A DNA stretch of 64,000 bases from Antitrichia curtipendula (Eukaryota; Streptophyta; Bryopsida; Hypnales; Leucodontaceae), in NCBI GenBank assembly GCA_951230915.1, contig OX579635.1, positions 49,972,001 through 50,036,000 of the forward strand. The letters run 5' to 3'. The notes under the pieces are model-generated. The model was not told where the DNA came from and ran no database searches. It was given only the letters and a program-made list of their open reading frames with translations. A program made the translations under genes and the position numbers. Every line of letters starts with the position of its first letter. The first letter of the stretch is position 1. This document shows positions 46,595 to 59,739 of this stretch, one piece after another.

Positions 46595-49069
46595 ATGGCT
46601 ACCGGAGGCAACAGTGAGGGGTCACTTCCTCTCCCTCAGACAACGCGCACTCCTAGTTGCCTCAGCAAGGCTGCCAAAGACAAGACTCGGAAGCGCAAGG
46701 GCACCATTCATAAGAAGCGGTTACATGTATTGAATAGTGAAAATCACATTGCTTTTAAAGGGTGGAATGAGGAGCCAAAGCCATGGACAATGCAGACCTG
46801 CGAAGACTACATTGAATGGTGTCACATCAGCAAGATGTTTCCGGCGTGGCGCCATTATCACAACCGTCACACTAACAAGGCAAATCTGAAGCATTGTGAA
46901 AATGCAGACTTCACTCAAAGGTGTATAGAATTGTGGCAGGCTATTTATAAAAACCCCAACGTAGACAGGAATGAAGTACCTCTCTTCATCGCTAGAGGAG
47001 CATATGCTGAGGTGGCCCTACAAAAGGAGGTCGATTGGAGCACAGTCAAGGAAACTACATACGTGGCACGTCCAACAAGCGGATCAATACCAAGAGGTGT
47101 TATGGCTTTTCCAGACGGGGGACTTGGGCCTATTCGAAGTGCTCCTAGAAACAAAATAGCTACTGAAGTTCACAGTGATGATTCCAACGAAGATCCTGAT
47201 TCTGACGGTACGCGGAAGCCAAAGATAGGACAAGACAAAGAAGACACTGTGGGCCCCGCCAAAGTTCAGATTGAAAATGATAAGGATCGTTCAGCGTCAC
47301 AAGGTCAAAGAGTGAAAAACCTCCCGAAGGTGCGACGTTCAACCACGCGAATTGGGCCAGGATCAACTTCAGCAGCAAGTCCGCATCCACCGTTGCCAGC
47401 ACAAGATGCCAACAACGTCTTCGAATTTGGTCCAAGTGATGATATGCCCATGGGAGCAGTTGTTCGTGCTTCCATCCCTCAATCTAGAGTGACTCAAACT
47501 GACAACGCTATAACTCTAGCTAAGGCTCTCGACCTCCTAAAGACCAAGGACATTAACATTGCTTTGCTGCAAAGCAATGTCAGAAAGTTGCAATCTCAAT
47601 GTGCACACAAAAATCGTCTCCTCTCTCAACAATCTATAGAACTGCAACGCCTTAGAGACAAAGTACAAGACACTTTTACTTTGTCGGACATGGATGATGC
47701 CTTTCTTGAGCCGGATTCACATCATTTGGACAAGGTTGTAGGTGACCTCACCGATGATTTGCTTCACCATTTTCCTGTTGCCAAGCGTGCCAAGCATTCT
47801 TCAATGACTCCAAATGCGCTTTTTACGGCAATTCTGGAAGATACTACCACAAATGATCTCCAGGAGACCCAAGATTCACTCTCTTTTCCTGTGATTCCTC
47901 ATTCCGTACAGTCGCAGTCGAGATTGGACCTTGAAAAAGAAAATAGAATGCTTCGAGATCGGTTGTCACAGTTGGGGGCCACATACTATCATTTGAAGGT
48001 CGCGTGCATCTTCTCAGTGGACAGAGCACAACAAGTTGCAAAGGAATTGGAGAAAATTTCAAGAAACTTCATTGCACAAGAGCCTAAACGAGAGTGCGGT
48101 CTCACGTCATGGACATTGATGGAGGACATGTTCCCCACTAACATGGACTTGGCGGAAAAGACCGACACTGATTGGACAGAAAATGGTTGGGACCACAAAA
48201 AACAAATGTCCAGCCATATCGAAGTGGAGGAAAAAAAGTTACTGTGGCCACATCCTACACCCTTTGTTTTGGACCACACCAAATGTCCCATATGTCTAAA
48301 GCAATTTGGTCCCGAAGGTGGCTGGGCACTTGGATCATGTACACATGTGTACCATCCTCAATGTCTCATCACGCACTGTTTGATTAAACGTCGTTGCGTT
48401 TTGTGTTCAGCACCATTCCATGATCGTTTGTACACCATGTTCAACTTGACGACTTACATGCCTCCTTCTTGGGAACACAACAGTGATACCACATAAGACA
48501 CCAGAATGTGGGGACGAGACTTGCTCTGGAGCTGGAGACAAGGAAACCATGATTTGGAAAAGGGAGTTGCTAGTTCCCAATTGAATTGGGAAACAGATCC
48601 GGAAGAAATTGCCAGAGTTGGAGTCAAGTTGATGGGAAAAGGGCCACAAGGCGAAGGGAGGAGGGCATTCTTCTACCAGTGCCTTGGTGGATATTTCAAT
48701 AAGACCTCCGGAACCTTCAATTGGGGTCCTCATCCACAACGACACCGTTGGAATTTTCAAGGACTGAGGGTGGCCAATCAAGATGCAACGGCCTCCATGG
48801 ATGAATTGGACAGCATGTCTTACTTAGACTCTGTATACGGGCCTTATTACCAAACTCAAGCCCTCGACTATCTGTTGGAAGAACACTCTCCAAAGACCAC
48901 AAAGACCCTCGAAGCTCTAAAGAATTCCAACGTCCTGGATTCCATTTTGAAGGCGGACGGACCAGCTTCACGAACTCGTGCCAAGCGTAAGCTTGATGTT
49001 GGGGAGTCATCCACCTACGAACGTGGCGAAGGAAGTGGTTCTCAAAACGACACAGATGTTATCATCTAA
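46595..49069 (+). pseudogene. GW-WCHI RING-H2 gene with one in-frame TAA (right arm)
   Basis: Mirror copy of 39619-42093: 633 codons to TAA at 48494-48496, then 190 further in-frame codons to 49069. The RING-H2 zinc ligands, GW-WCHI domain and C-terminal region are the same. Only two residues differ from the left copy in the frame before the stop (Leu/Ser in the region before KNLPKV, and Leu/Phe in ACI-SVDR). The identical TAA in both copies means it predates the duplication or was spread by gene conversion. Either the stop truncates the protein after the RING finger or it is read through; the sequence cannot decide. Confidence 0.8.
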
Positions 49070-49074
49070 ACATT

Positions 49075-52000
49075 TTTGTTCTTTGTTTACGTGAACATCT
49101 TTTTGCATAATAGTATACGTGTTGTAAGGCCCCTAGCATATGGTCATACTATATCTACACTAGCAATGGCGAGCAGTGTTTAGTAGTTTTGTTTTTCTTC
49201 TTCGATTCCACTTCTGTGGCTTCGTTTTATCATTTATACTTATGTACTGCAATTTTATATTGCTTTGGTTTTCAATATATACTACCTTGCCTTTCTTGTT
49301 TAAAAATGAGGCCATCCATACAAAATTTGGAAATCATCATCAATATTTAATTCTAAACCGATGCAACCCAAACTATTTTCTGCTTCACTTATTCAAGTAC
49401 ATTGTTCAAAAATTTGTGATTCATCATTCTAGCCAATTGCCAGTTCAATGTGCCTAAAATTGAAATTGTACACTTCTCTACCTTGTATTGATGGTGAAGT
49501 AATGTCGTCCAACATTTATAGAAAAAAAAACGTACGTCTTGTAACTTCTGCAATTCAATGAATAAGTAGGAAAACGGGTTCAAAATACATATAAAAAAAT
49601 TGAACCACAGATCTCTTGCTAGAACAATCTCACCAATGAAATTAGTATATTTCAATTCCATCTTAGAGCTTTTAACACATTAGTTCTTCCTTCAATCTTG
49701 AACTTACTTCTTCTTAACAGCTTCTTAACAAGTGAAAATGAAGTATTTTTTTTTTTTTAATTTACCAAACTCTGAATTCAATTCTTCAACATAAAAAAAT
49801 AGTAGATTCAAAATCAGTATTGCCCAAATTCTAAGTTACTCCCTAAAGTCCCATTGTCCCCTTGGGGGACAAATGGGATTTCGGGCAGGAACGTACAGGC
49901 TGAATTTTTGTTCTAATTTTTTGAAACTTTTTTTGAAGAAAGAAAAATTGATTATCTTTGTGGGAATATAATTTTTATTTCAATTGGTGCCCGGGAGCAA
50001 AAATTATACCACAAAAAGCCCCAAACCAAACTCGTCGGGTAGCACCAAAAAAATCATAGGAAGTCAAAAAAAAATTTAATTTTTTTTTTTCCTAAAATAT
50101 TAAATTTCTATATATGTGTGAAGCTTCGATTCATTCTATTTGGACAAGTATTGAATTAGTTATGGACAATCCTGTTTTTTTGGCAATCTAAGCATTTTCT
50201 TGGAAAAATAACTTTTAGGATTCATTTTTGAATGCAATTTTTAGAATTTTGAAAAAAAAAACATTAGATAAGGTTGTTCTTTCTTGCTAGAACAATCTCA
50301 CCGTTGGAATTATTGTGTTTCAATACAACCTTGGAGCTATTAATGATTTAGTTTTTTATTCAATCTTGGACCTACATCTACTTAACAATTTTTTAAAGAA
50401 TGAAAATCGAGTGTTTATTTTTTGAAATTTTTTTCATAAGTTCTCAACACAATTCTTCAATACAAAAATTTTAAACTTGGAGTCCATAGAGTAAATTTTT
50501 GTTCCAAATGGCGACCAAAGTCAGCTGAAATTGGAAAAAAAAGCATTCAAAAACACGACTTTCCAACTACAAAATGCTGATGTCTTCCAATCCGTACGGT
50601 CAAATTTGATGAAATTTTTATCACATGATCTTAGACAAATGAAGTACAAGATCCTACGGTTTAATTTTTTTTTTAATTTTTTTTTGTTTTCTTGGATGAA
50701 CGCAGTAGAAATGACAGTTTTCAGTGATTTCTGGCCAGAAAATGGCCTTGGGACTTTAGGGGTTAAGATGATTCAAAGCCAAAAAATATATTCAAGCAAG
50801 GTATAAAAATAATCGCTTACTTCACTTTAAATGTAAATATCTTACAATGAACATGGTAAAACATTTTTCAATTTCTTCTACACATTGATATACTAGTCTA
50901 GTAAAAGATCCTACGGTATGATTACTTAGATATGCTGGAACAAAAAATTAAAGTTGTCAACACCTTCGCCACCTTGCAATAGAAGTGGTACTTTTGAGTG
51001 GTCTTTTTGAAAATAAGGCCTTCGGACTTCAGCGGTTAACTTAAGTTTTCTAGCAATACTAAGTTATAAGGTTTGAATCCAAATAATAAAGAACTGAACT
51101 TAGAGCAACGTGTAGGAAAATGAAATTAATTTGTGCAATTTTTTTTTAATGCTCAAAATTATTTTTAAGTTGAAGTCCATACGAGCTTGAAATTTTTTTT
51201 AATACTTATATTAGCAAGATAGAATTAAAACTCACTAATTCCTAAGGTAGCAAGCCAAAAAATGATTGTCCAAAAACCAAGATCCTCCATATCTTTCACA
51301 TCATTTAATATCAAAATAGAATTAATCAAAACTTTTCATGTAGCAAAGAATATAATGTATGAGAAAATCTATTTGAAACAAGAAAGAAAATTTAGGTCAA
51401 TTATATCTATTACTCTATTAGTGTCTAGTCTCATTGGTTTTTAAACTCTTTGGCATAAGTCTTACTTCTTTAGGACTTATTCAAATTAAAAATATATATT
51501 CCTAAGAAGATGATATGTTCAGATATTCTTCAAGAAAGTTCCAAGATATATTTACAAAATTAAAGGCACATGTATTTGGAGTTTTGCACAGAATCCTTTT
51601 TATCCATCAAGAGACTAAACGTTCTTTTATGGGTTATCATTCTTTATTTTTTAATTTGGAAATTTTCAAATAAAAGAGCAAAAGACAAGTTAGACCAATT
51701 CATAAGCTTTTCCTTCCTTCAAGGTTCGCAAAATAAAACTCCTTATTTTAACTTTCATCGGTGTCATTTGGAATTCCGCAGTTCAAGTTTTCGGTAATCC
51801 GTACCAACTACCAAGCCATGAATGTAAACAATCTAAAAAAAATAATTAATTTTTTTTGGTAATTTTTTTATTCGCTCTCCAATTTCACAGCAAATCTTTG
51901 AAAATCTACTCTAACGTCTACAATATTTTTGGAGACATGAAACAAGCTTTCACAACTACATTATGGGGGGTGCGGTGCCATCATTCCTATAATATTCATG

Positions 52001-52390
52001 CCAAAATTTCAAATTATTGTATCAATAGAGCATGAAAGAATTATCAGAAATACCAAACTAAACTCCATAGTCCTTCAAGGATTACAATTCATATCTATAA
52101 AAGTTATCTTCATTTTGTTATCAAAATTCTTTTTTAACACAAACATTACAACTCAAGTTTCATAGATCCTTTGAAATTTAGAGCTCTACACTTCTCATAA
52201 AATGTCTTCACCCCCATATGGGGCAACATGCCAATTAAGAAGTTTTCATACACACGCCATAAAAAAGAAATATAAACACTTTTGAATGAGAAAATATTAT
52301 ATTTATTTATTTACTCAAGGTAATTGATAGTCTAACATCCCAAACAAGGGTGGGCAAAATGTAAAATTCCCACTCTGCTCCTATATGTAC
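49075..52390. other. Long AT-rich stretch (right arm)
   Basis: Mirror of 36298-39615. No gene; contains the same dispersed-repeat blocks in inverse order. Confidence 0.55.
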
Positions 52391-52392
52391 CA

Positions 52393-53838
52393 CTAAGTGC
52401 TAAAAACAAAGTCGCTTTCAATGGGACCCGGCCCCATTGCGTCCACCTCTGCCTCTGTTTTTCCTATGGTACTCATCTGAAACTTCCGCCATTCTTTGTG
52501 AAAACGAAATTCAGATTCCAAATGGCGTAGCGATTCTTGTACCGCCATTGCATTCATGGAGTGTAGCTTCACCAATGAACGAAGCCTTGCCACTTCTTCA
52601 GCACTGGTACTTGGCTCATATTCAACAGTGGCGATGCAATATTCTTTTTCTTTTTTCTTTATTGCTACATCGAGGTCTCGCCTTTCATTCTCGTAAATCC
52701 AACGTTCACGTTCCAGGAGATCGCGCTTTGATTGCCATACCACATACTCGTCCATGTAGTGCACCCTTCCACTTTCACGCTGCCTGAAATAAAAATCGCG
52801 ATTTTTTTTCAAATCCTTCAAGTACTTGTCGTTTTCTTGGATGCTTTTCGTTACTCCCTCCAACTGCTTCTTCAAATCATCTACGACAACGGGACCCACT
52901 TGTACTGAGAGTTCATTCTCATTTAATTGACGGAGTTCGTTCATCTTCTCACGCAAAGCAGATCTTACACTTGCCGCCTTGACACTCAACAACTCTATGT
53001 CGTCTTCCGAATCGCTTCCATCAATGCTGCGGTTCCGCTCTAGAACAACATGTTCCACTTCCATAGGCCCTGCATCTTCCATGCCTTGCACATCAACGTG
53101 GGATTCTGTGATGGGCTCGTCAAACTTCATTTTTCCCTTCCTATCCATTTCCAAACCCAAAGCCTTGTTCATGACTTCCATGAGAAGGTCGTCATCGTCA
53201 CTGTGGAAAGAATATCCATCGTATTCATAGGTGTGTTCATCTTCGCTAGAAGTCGCCGACCACACTACATTTTCATCAAAAATGAAAAACTTCCCAGGCT
53301 TTGCCGATGTCACCGATTCCTTCACATCCGGCGCTACATCTGCCCAAGGAATACTTGATTCTCATGGATGGGTCCCGATCGGAAGATCCTTAATGCTTGA
53401 CCAATCCACCTCCTTCTTCAATACAACTTCAACATACACCATTCTTACAAGAAAGAAAGAAAAATTGTCGTTTCGATACGTTTGTAGGCCTTTATAGAGT
53501 TCCTTCCACACCTCGCAGCATCTTTCTTGGAAGGCTTTGTTCTTGCAATATGCAAGATTTACCTTGTTCGACTTCAAGTGGAACTTGTGACGATACAACG
53601 GAAATAACTTGTCGATGTGGCACCAGTCCACATATTTCTAAACCGTCTTATAAGTCCAAGGCGCGGGTTCATCTCTCCAACCCTTGAAAGCCTTAATCTT
53701 CGGATGGATCAAGATGGCCTTGCGCTTCTTGTGGATTTTTCCTTTCTTTTTTCGATCCTTGCCTCGAAGCACCTTGGACTCTTTCCCAGCTTCTGATCTC
53801 GGTACAGCAGGTGGCAAAGGTTGGGCCTCCTTTTCCAT
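52393..53838 (-). pseudogene. GW-WCHI coiled-coil gene with two in-frame stops (right arm)
   Basis: Mirror of 34849-36294: ATG at 53838, TAG at 53640-53638, TGA at 53364-53362, end at 52393. The 310-residue C-terminal coiled-coil frame is identical to the left copy. Both nonsense codons are shared by the arms. The GW-WCHI domain retains WCHIDKLFP and VDWSSI around the stops. No RING finger is present. The conserved leader, TATA box and minisatellite lie upstream on the plus-strand side (about 53912-54125). Confidence 0.8.
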
Positions 53839-53911
53839 CGCAATACACAGGAATATTCCTTCCCCTGATGCCAAAATGATCAAAATACGCCCTCCAAAAC
53901 TCTGACCCCTA

Positions 53912-54006
53912 GCTCACGAGCAAGCACTCAGCCACTACAAGGCGGATAAGAGACAATGCGCAAAGCCAGGAGTAGAGAACGCGGGTGATGGGCGACCTCC
54001 TATATA
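53912..54006 (-). promoter_or_regulatory. TATA box and conserved leader of the coiled-coil gene (right arm)
   Basis: Mirror of 34681-34775; TATATAGGAGG reads on the minus strand ending near 54006. Confidence 0.7.
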
Positions 54007-54125
54007 CCCGATGTCGCCTGGGGTGCGTACGGAGGGCGACTGCGGGTCCGAAGTCAGGGGAGGGCGACTGCGGGTACCAGGCGACCGCGTGTCCAGGCGA
54101 CCTCGTGTCCAGGGCGACCGCAATG
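54007..54125. repeat. GGGCGAC-type minisatellite before the coiled-coil gene (right arm)
   Basis: Units such as GGGCGACTGCGGGT and GGCGACCGCGTGTCCA on the plus strand. Mirror of 34563-34680. Confidence 0.85.
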
Positions 54126-55090
54126 GCCCCTTGTTTAACCTTAAAGTCTCAACAACTTTTTTCCATCAAAATTTGCTCGAAACTGCCATTTCTATTGCAT
54201 TCACTTAAGGAAGTAGGAAAAATATATCTTTTTAGAATCCAAACGTAGGATCTTCTACTACACTTATTTCACATCATGTGGTAAAAAGTTTGTGATTTTT
54301 GACCTTATGGATTGAAGATTTGAAGGTTATTAGCATTCAAGGTCAAAGAAATTTTTTTTTTTAAGAAAATGCTTTCATTGCCTGGAAAAAAAAAAAAGCT
54401 ACACAACTTTCACATCAGTAATCTAAATGGAATGAATCAAAGATTCCCATTTAGACAAACATATAATGTGTAAGAAAAAAAAAAAAATGATTTCAACTTT
54501 TTGTAGATTTTTGTGGGCTACTCGGTCTTGCCCGATTTAAGGTTATTATAGCATAACTTTTGCTTCCGGGCACCGATTGAAGTAAAAATTATATTTCCAT
54601 AGAGATAATAAGTTGCTCTATCTTATGAGACAATTTCAAAAAGTTTCACCAAAAATTGAGCTCATAGAAGCTTGCCCAAACTTTCAAGAGTCCCCCAAGG
54701 GGACTTCCGAAACTTTAGGGATCATAGGGTAAAGTCCGATTATTTATAAAAGACATTACGAGAAGGCATCTTTTGGATGAAAATCTTTTGAGCCTCAAAT
54801 TTAGTTTCTATTTCCTAAACTCTATGGCACAATAGTTTGGAAGCAAACGTGGCCAAGTACATCTGAACCAACAATTCTATGAAGTTTGAACACCAAAATC
54901 CAAATTCAACATTCAATATATGGAAGTAACGGAACGGGGTGGTCTACATTCAACATACTTGTTTTTTTGGAAGACATTACGCATGGTATAAATTTTTTTT
55001 GTATATTGACATTGCTATTACAAAATGAAAGGCGCACAATGTGGCCAACAATTTGCAGCCGACTTGATAACATCAATTCCTATAGTCCTA
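54126..55090. other. AT-rich intergenic stretch (right arm)
   Basis: Mirror of 33597-34560. No gene; dispersed AT-rich repeat blocks. Confidence 0.55.
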
Positions 55091-56674
55091 CTACAAAATT
55101 GAGTCACGGAAAACTACTTCCGGGGGCTTCATGTACCACGGTTTATCCATGAGCAACTTTGTAACCTCAGTACATGTTGGTCTCTTCTTTGGATCAGGGT
55201 TAGTGAGTTCACCCAACTTGATGGCAAAGTACATGGATCCCTCGCGCCTCTTGAATAAGTCCGTATCGTATTCGACCATATTAAGAAGATTCATCCATTC
55301 GGTCAACTTTCCAATAGAATACGAGTCTGATTGCACTGTATATTTATATTGTGATTGCATAATATCTAGGCTCATACTAGAATTTCGTGGACCAAACATA
55401 TAAAACAACTCCGGAGCCACCCACCAACGGCTTCGTAAGGATTGCTGCTTCTTCTCCTCAGAATCATATCCATAATGTGAAGGAGCTCCTTCATCAAAAC
55501 GACTTGAAATTCCGAAATCACAAATCACAATGTTGATTACTTCATCCGAATAATCGGGGAAATGCAGCAGTATGTTTTGAGGGTTTAGGTCATTGTGTAG
55601 CACCAAAGACTCGTGCATGAGATGTGTCACATACACTAAAGCCCATGCCAACTTCACCTTGTGCCTTCGGAACAAGCTAAGATGTTTTTGATTGTCCTCT
55701 GTAAGTTTCCACACCCGCTTCATTTCATGCCAGTCAACGCTTTCTGACACCTTCTCATCCAATCTTTGCATTTCAAGCCATGTACCGCCATTCCACCAGA
55801 GTGTGTACGCTTCCATAGTTTTGGCGTGAATACCAAAAAACTTAATAATGCCAGGATGGTTTACGGGGCATGCCAAGGCCTCTACGGATCGTTGCTCCCT
55901 CGCTTCACGCATGTTCTTTGACTTTGGCACTTTCCCAGCAAAAGCAACATATGGCGGGATTGTTTGCATCCCTTCAATGCGCACTTTGCGCACCATTCCA
56001 TACCCACCTTGACGGTCAAATCCAGTGTGGGCAATTACTTTTGCCTGAGGAGAGATCCATGTGACAGTGGAGCCAGCCTCTCGTGCAAAACCCGCTTTCA
56101 ATGCGTCCGTTTTCCACTTCATACCCCTCACATGATTCTTCGAAAGTTTCTTCACAACTTCATGCCACCACGCCATCTTTTCACGGAATTCCTTGGCTTC
56201 ATCATCTCCTGCAAATCTCGGCACTTCCGGTCGCATCTGTAGCATTATTTCCTTGGTGTTGAATATGCATGTCTTTACAGTGTTCTCAATCCACAATTCG
56301 TATTGGGAAAAGTACGTCTCCTCCACGTCTCCAAAATCTTGCGATGCTCTGCACTTGCTTAAAATTCTTGCCTCCAAATCAGCAGTCAATTTGAAGATGC
56401 CATGGGATGGGTCCCTTAGGTAATTGGCCTCCAAGAACTGTGTAGTTTTTCCCGCATACCAGGACAGGCAACCCTCAAATGCATAGTTTGCATAATTGGA
56501 AGGAGGATAGGTTGAATCCTTGTCATGTGCCGTTATGATTTTCTTCTTCCTCTTCGTTTGCCCTTCACTCCCTGTTGCCTCACTAACAGGTATCTGCAGA
56601 GCAAACAATGCCGCATCATCTAAATCAAAAATGGATTTCCGTATTGAGTTGCTGCCTTTCTGTGGATTAGCCAT
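55091..56674 (-). CDS. Protein-kinase-like gene with novel N-terminal region (right arm)
   Basis: Mirror copy of the gene at 32013-33596. The 527-residue protein is identical, with glycine loop, beta-3 Lys248, HND catalytic loop (Asp362, Asn367), DFG, APE and alpha-F Asp all present, so both copies should be catalytically competent. ATG at 56674, stop at 55091. Its upstream minisatellite differs from the left copy in unit number, and the short segment between leader and ATG differs by about 19 bp in a G-rich run, so the two promoters are no longer identical although the proteins are. Confidence 0.9.
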   Translation of the reverse strand: MANPQKGSNSIRKSIFDLDDAALFALQIPVSEATGSEGQTKRKKKIITAHDKDSTYPPSNYANYAFEGCLSWYAGKTTQFLEANYLRDPSHGIFKLTADLEARILSKCRASQDFGDVEETYFSQYELWIENTVKTCIFNTKEIMLQMRPEVPRFAGDDEAKEFREKMAWWHEVVKKLSKNHVRGMKWKTDALKAGFAREAGSTVTWISPQAKVIAHTGFDRQGGYGMVRKVRIEGMQTIPPYVAFAGKVPKSKNMREAREQRSVEALACPVNHPGIIKFFGIHAKTMEAYTLWWNGGTWLEMQRLDEKVSESVDWHEMKRVWKLTEDNQKHLSLFRRHKVKLAWALVYVTHLMHESLVLHNDLNPQNILLHFPDYSDEVINIVICDFGISSRFDEGAPSHYGYDSEEKKQQSLRSRWWVAPELFYMFGPRNSSMSLDIMQSQYKYTVQSDSYSIGKLTEWMNLLNMVEYDTDLFKRREGSMYFAIKLGELTNPDPKKRPTCTEVTKLLMDKPWYMKPPEVVFRDSIL

Positions 56675-56754
56675 TGTGGTCGGAAAAAATACTCACGTTG
56701 CTTTCTTCAAGTTCGTAGTTGAGAGAAGCAAAAACTCCCCCCCCTGGCCCACGA

Positions 56755-56850
56755 GCACGCATTCAGCCACTTCGAGGCGGATGAAAGGCAGTGCGCAAGG
56801 CCGGAAGTGGAGAATGTGGGTTGGGGCGACTTCTTAAGTACTCGCAGTCG
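56755..56850 (-). promoter_or_regulatory. TATA-like box and conserved leader of the kinase gene (right arm)
   Basis: Mirror of 31826-31915: TACTTAAGAAG, CATTCTCCACTTCCGGCC, TGCGCACTGCCTTTCATCC and GTGGCTGAATGCGTGCTCGTG on the minus strand. Confidence 0.7.
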
Positions 56851-57045
56851 CCCTGGGGCGACTTCGGGTTCCAGGAAAGGGCGACCGCAGGTTCCAAGAA
56901 AGGGCGACCGCGGAACATGGGCGACCTCGGAACCAAGGCGACCGCGGGTCCTCGCCGACCGCGGAACTTGGGCGACCGTGGATTCAGGCGACCGCGGAAC
57001 TTGGCCGACCGCGGGTCTTGGGCGACCGCGGGTTTTCTCCCCGTC
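56850..57045. repeat. GGGCGAC-type minisatellite upstream of the kinase gene (right arm)
   Basis: About eleven units including GGGCGACCGCGGAACTTG and GGGCGACTTCGGGTTCCAGG, more than in the left arm and in different order. Confidence 0.85.
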
Positions 57046-57049
57046 TCGT

Positions 57050-58440
57050 TGTTTTGAATTAGTACTCAAGAAGTTATGGACAATCTTTCTATTTTGGTGA
57101 ACTTCCACCATTCTTGAAAAAGAAACTAATTAAATTCATGTTTGAATGCAAAGATCACAATTTTTACTAAAAAATACATAGACATAGTTCATGAATCTTG
57201 CTAGAACAATCTTGCGATTATTGTTTTCCATTTCCATCTTAGAACTCTTCAAATTTTAGTTTTGCCTTCCATCTTGACCCTACTTGTATGTAACAATTAC
57301 TTTCGAAAAGTGAAAACCAAATGTTTTTAAGTTGAATTTTAGTTCCTAAATTCTCAATCCACGACTTCATTATAAAAAATTTAGAAACAAAAATTGGTGG
57401 TGGCAAAATACTAAATTAAGAAGATTCAAACAAATGTAGTTAATGAAGATCCCCAAACAAATGATTTCTTCACTTCAGATTCAAATATCTTCCAATCTAC
57501 GTGGTAAAGGGTTTTGAAACTTCTTCTACACATTATTATACTAGTCTATTACAATAGTCTACAGCCAAAAATGCCAGAAATTTCTAAAGTTTACAATTCA
57601 TGGCTAAAAAATGGCATTCTTCATGCTTCTTGAGGAAAAAATGGCCTTCGATCCTCCGGATTAAATTCAAATCCCATGGACTTACATAAAATTGTATCAA
57701 AAAATATTGTCGTTGCAATATTTTAATTCGATTTCAAACATATGTACGGAATATGCATACGCACATCTTCCATATTAAAAAATGACTCCCTACAGTAACA
57801 ATTATATGACATACAAAGGGTGCAATGTGAGGTGCCATATGACTAAACTTTGTGAAATACATATCTCTATGTTGATTAACTAGATTTTGCCAACATAAAT
57901 CCATAATTGTATTGTCTTGTTGAAATTTATAAAATTATTTACCTTATGAGGGCCAAGTATAACAATCTTAGCATGATAAAGAAATACCTATTTTACAAAC
58001 TTTGACATCGCCCCTACCCCCCCAATATAGAAATCTTTGCATGAAAAATTGTAAAACTTTCCAAGAACAGCAAGAAGTACTCATTGAGGGGAAGATATAA
58101 ATCAAATGATTCCTACATATGTCCACAACCAAATTAAAATATTTCAACAACAATGACTTTATTGAATTATAAATATAAATCCATGAGTATAAAATAAAAA
58201 TTTTATAGAAAAGGCAATTTTATTGTTGAAAACACAAATTTAGTATGTTACACACCAATTAGGAAAAATGCAATTTTATTTAGGCTTACTAAAAAATACC
58301 AATTATGATCCACCTTGCTACAAAATTCTTTCTATGGCTCAACGAGGTTGTTCATAAGATTACTGTATTTGATTGTGCATTTCTTCCATGTGTCACATAT
58401 TCAGAAAGTCTCTTTACTTGTTCCTAATCATCTCTTCCAA
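57050..58440. other. AT-rich intergenic stretch (right arm)
   Basis: Mirror of 30245-31570. No gene seen. Confidence 0.5.
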
Positions 58441-59640
58441 ATTGAACTTCCGTTCCCTACCCACGGTCAACCAAGACGAGGTTGCCCCAATCCCACGGGC
58501 GCCCCAAACCCAGAGTCTCCTACATTCCTTCATTTGGCAGAAAGGGACTCTCCCTACCCAAGTTCTGCAATGATCCGAGTTCTCCAATGATCCTCCATTT
58601 GGGAAGGAAGAAAGGGTCTATCCCCACCCGAGGTCACCCAAGACCCGAAGTCTCCTCCATTCATTCAATGGCTCCCACACCCACCCGAGCTCTTCTAAGA
58701 CAAGAGGTCGCCCAAGGCAAGAGGTCGCCCTAAGAGGTCGCCCAAGACAAGAGGTCGCCCTCTACCTGCGGTCGCCTAGACCCAAAATCGCTCCTTCAAC
58801 ACAAAATTCGACCAATTTTAAGACAAGAGGTCGCCCAAGGCAAGAGGTCGCCCTAAGAGGTCGCCCAAGACAAGAGGTCGCCCTCTACCTGCGGTCGCCT
58901 AGACCCAAAATCGCTCCTTCAACACAAAATTCGACCAATTTTAAGACATGAAGTAAACCCACACCCACCCGAGGTCGCCCAGGACAAGAGGTCGCCCTCT
59001 ACTTGCGGTCGCCTAGACCTGAAATCGCTCCTTCAACACAAAATTCGACCAATTTTGAGACATGAAGTAAACCCACACCCACCCGAGGTCGCCCAGGACA
59101 AGAGGTCACCCTCTACCTGCGGTCGCCTAGACCTGAAATCGCTCCTTCAACACAAAATTCGACCAATTTTGAGACATGAAGTAAACCCACACCCACCCGA
59201 GGTCGCCCAGGACAAGAGGTCGCCCTCTACCTGCGGTCGCCTAGACCCAAAATCGCTCATTCAACACAACATTCGACCAATTTTGAGACATGAAGTAAAC
59301 CCACACGCACCCGAGGTCGCCCAGGACAAGAGGTCGCCCTCTACCTGCGGTCGCCTAGACCCAAAATCGCTCATTCAACACAACATTCGACCAATTTTGA
59401 GACATGAAGTAAACCCACACGCACCCGAGGTCGCCCAGGACAAGAGGTCGCCCTCTACCTGCGGTCGCCTAGACCCGAAATCGCTCATTCAACACAACAT
59501 TCGACCAATTTTGAGACATGAAGTAAACCCACACGCACCCGAGGTCGCCCAGGACAAGAGGTCGCCCTCTACCTGCGGTCGCCTAGACCCGAAATCGCTC
59601 ATTCAACACAACATTCGACCAATTTTGAGACCAAGACAAA
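58441..59640. repeat. Expanded GGGCGAC-type array with 114-bp higher-order units (right arm)
   Basis: From about 58943 six units of exactly 114 bp (starts 58943, 59057, 59171, 59285, 59399, 59513) each contain GAGGTCGCCCAGGACAAGAG, GCGGTCGCCTAGACC and ACACAACATTCGACCAATTT. Earlier units (58690-58942) are shorter and degenerate. 114 is divisible by three, so a 220-residue open frame across it is an artefact. The left arm has about two units. Confidence 0.9.
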
Positions 59641-59739
59641 ATAATGACTCAAGATTAAATATAAATCATAATAGCTCAAAGATGAAATCAAAATACAATA
59701 ATCCAATTGTAAAATAATTATAACAACAAAATTAAATCC

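Noticed and set aside
31650..57045. Giant-virus insertion (kinase and RING genes)
   Set aside because: No capsid, polymerase or other viral hallmark gene is present, and the genes sit among plant transposons with a plant-like repeat structure.
59055..59717. 220-residue open frame
   Set aside because: It is the translation of 114-bp minisatellite units, absent from the left arm.
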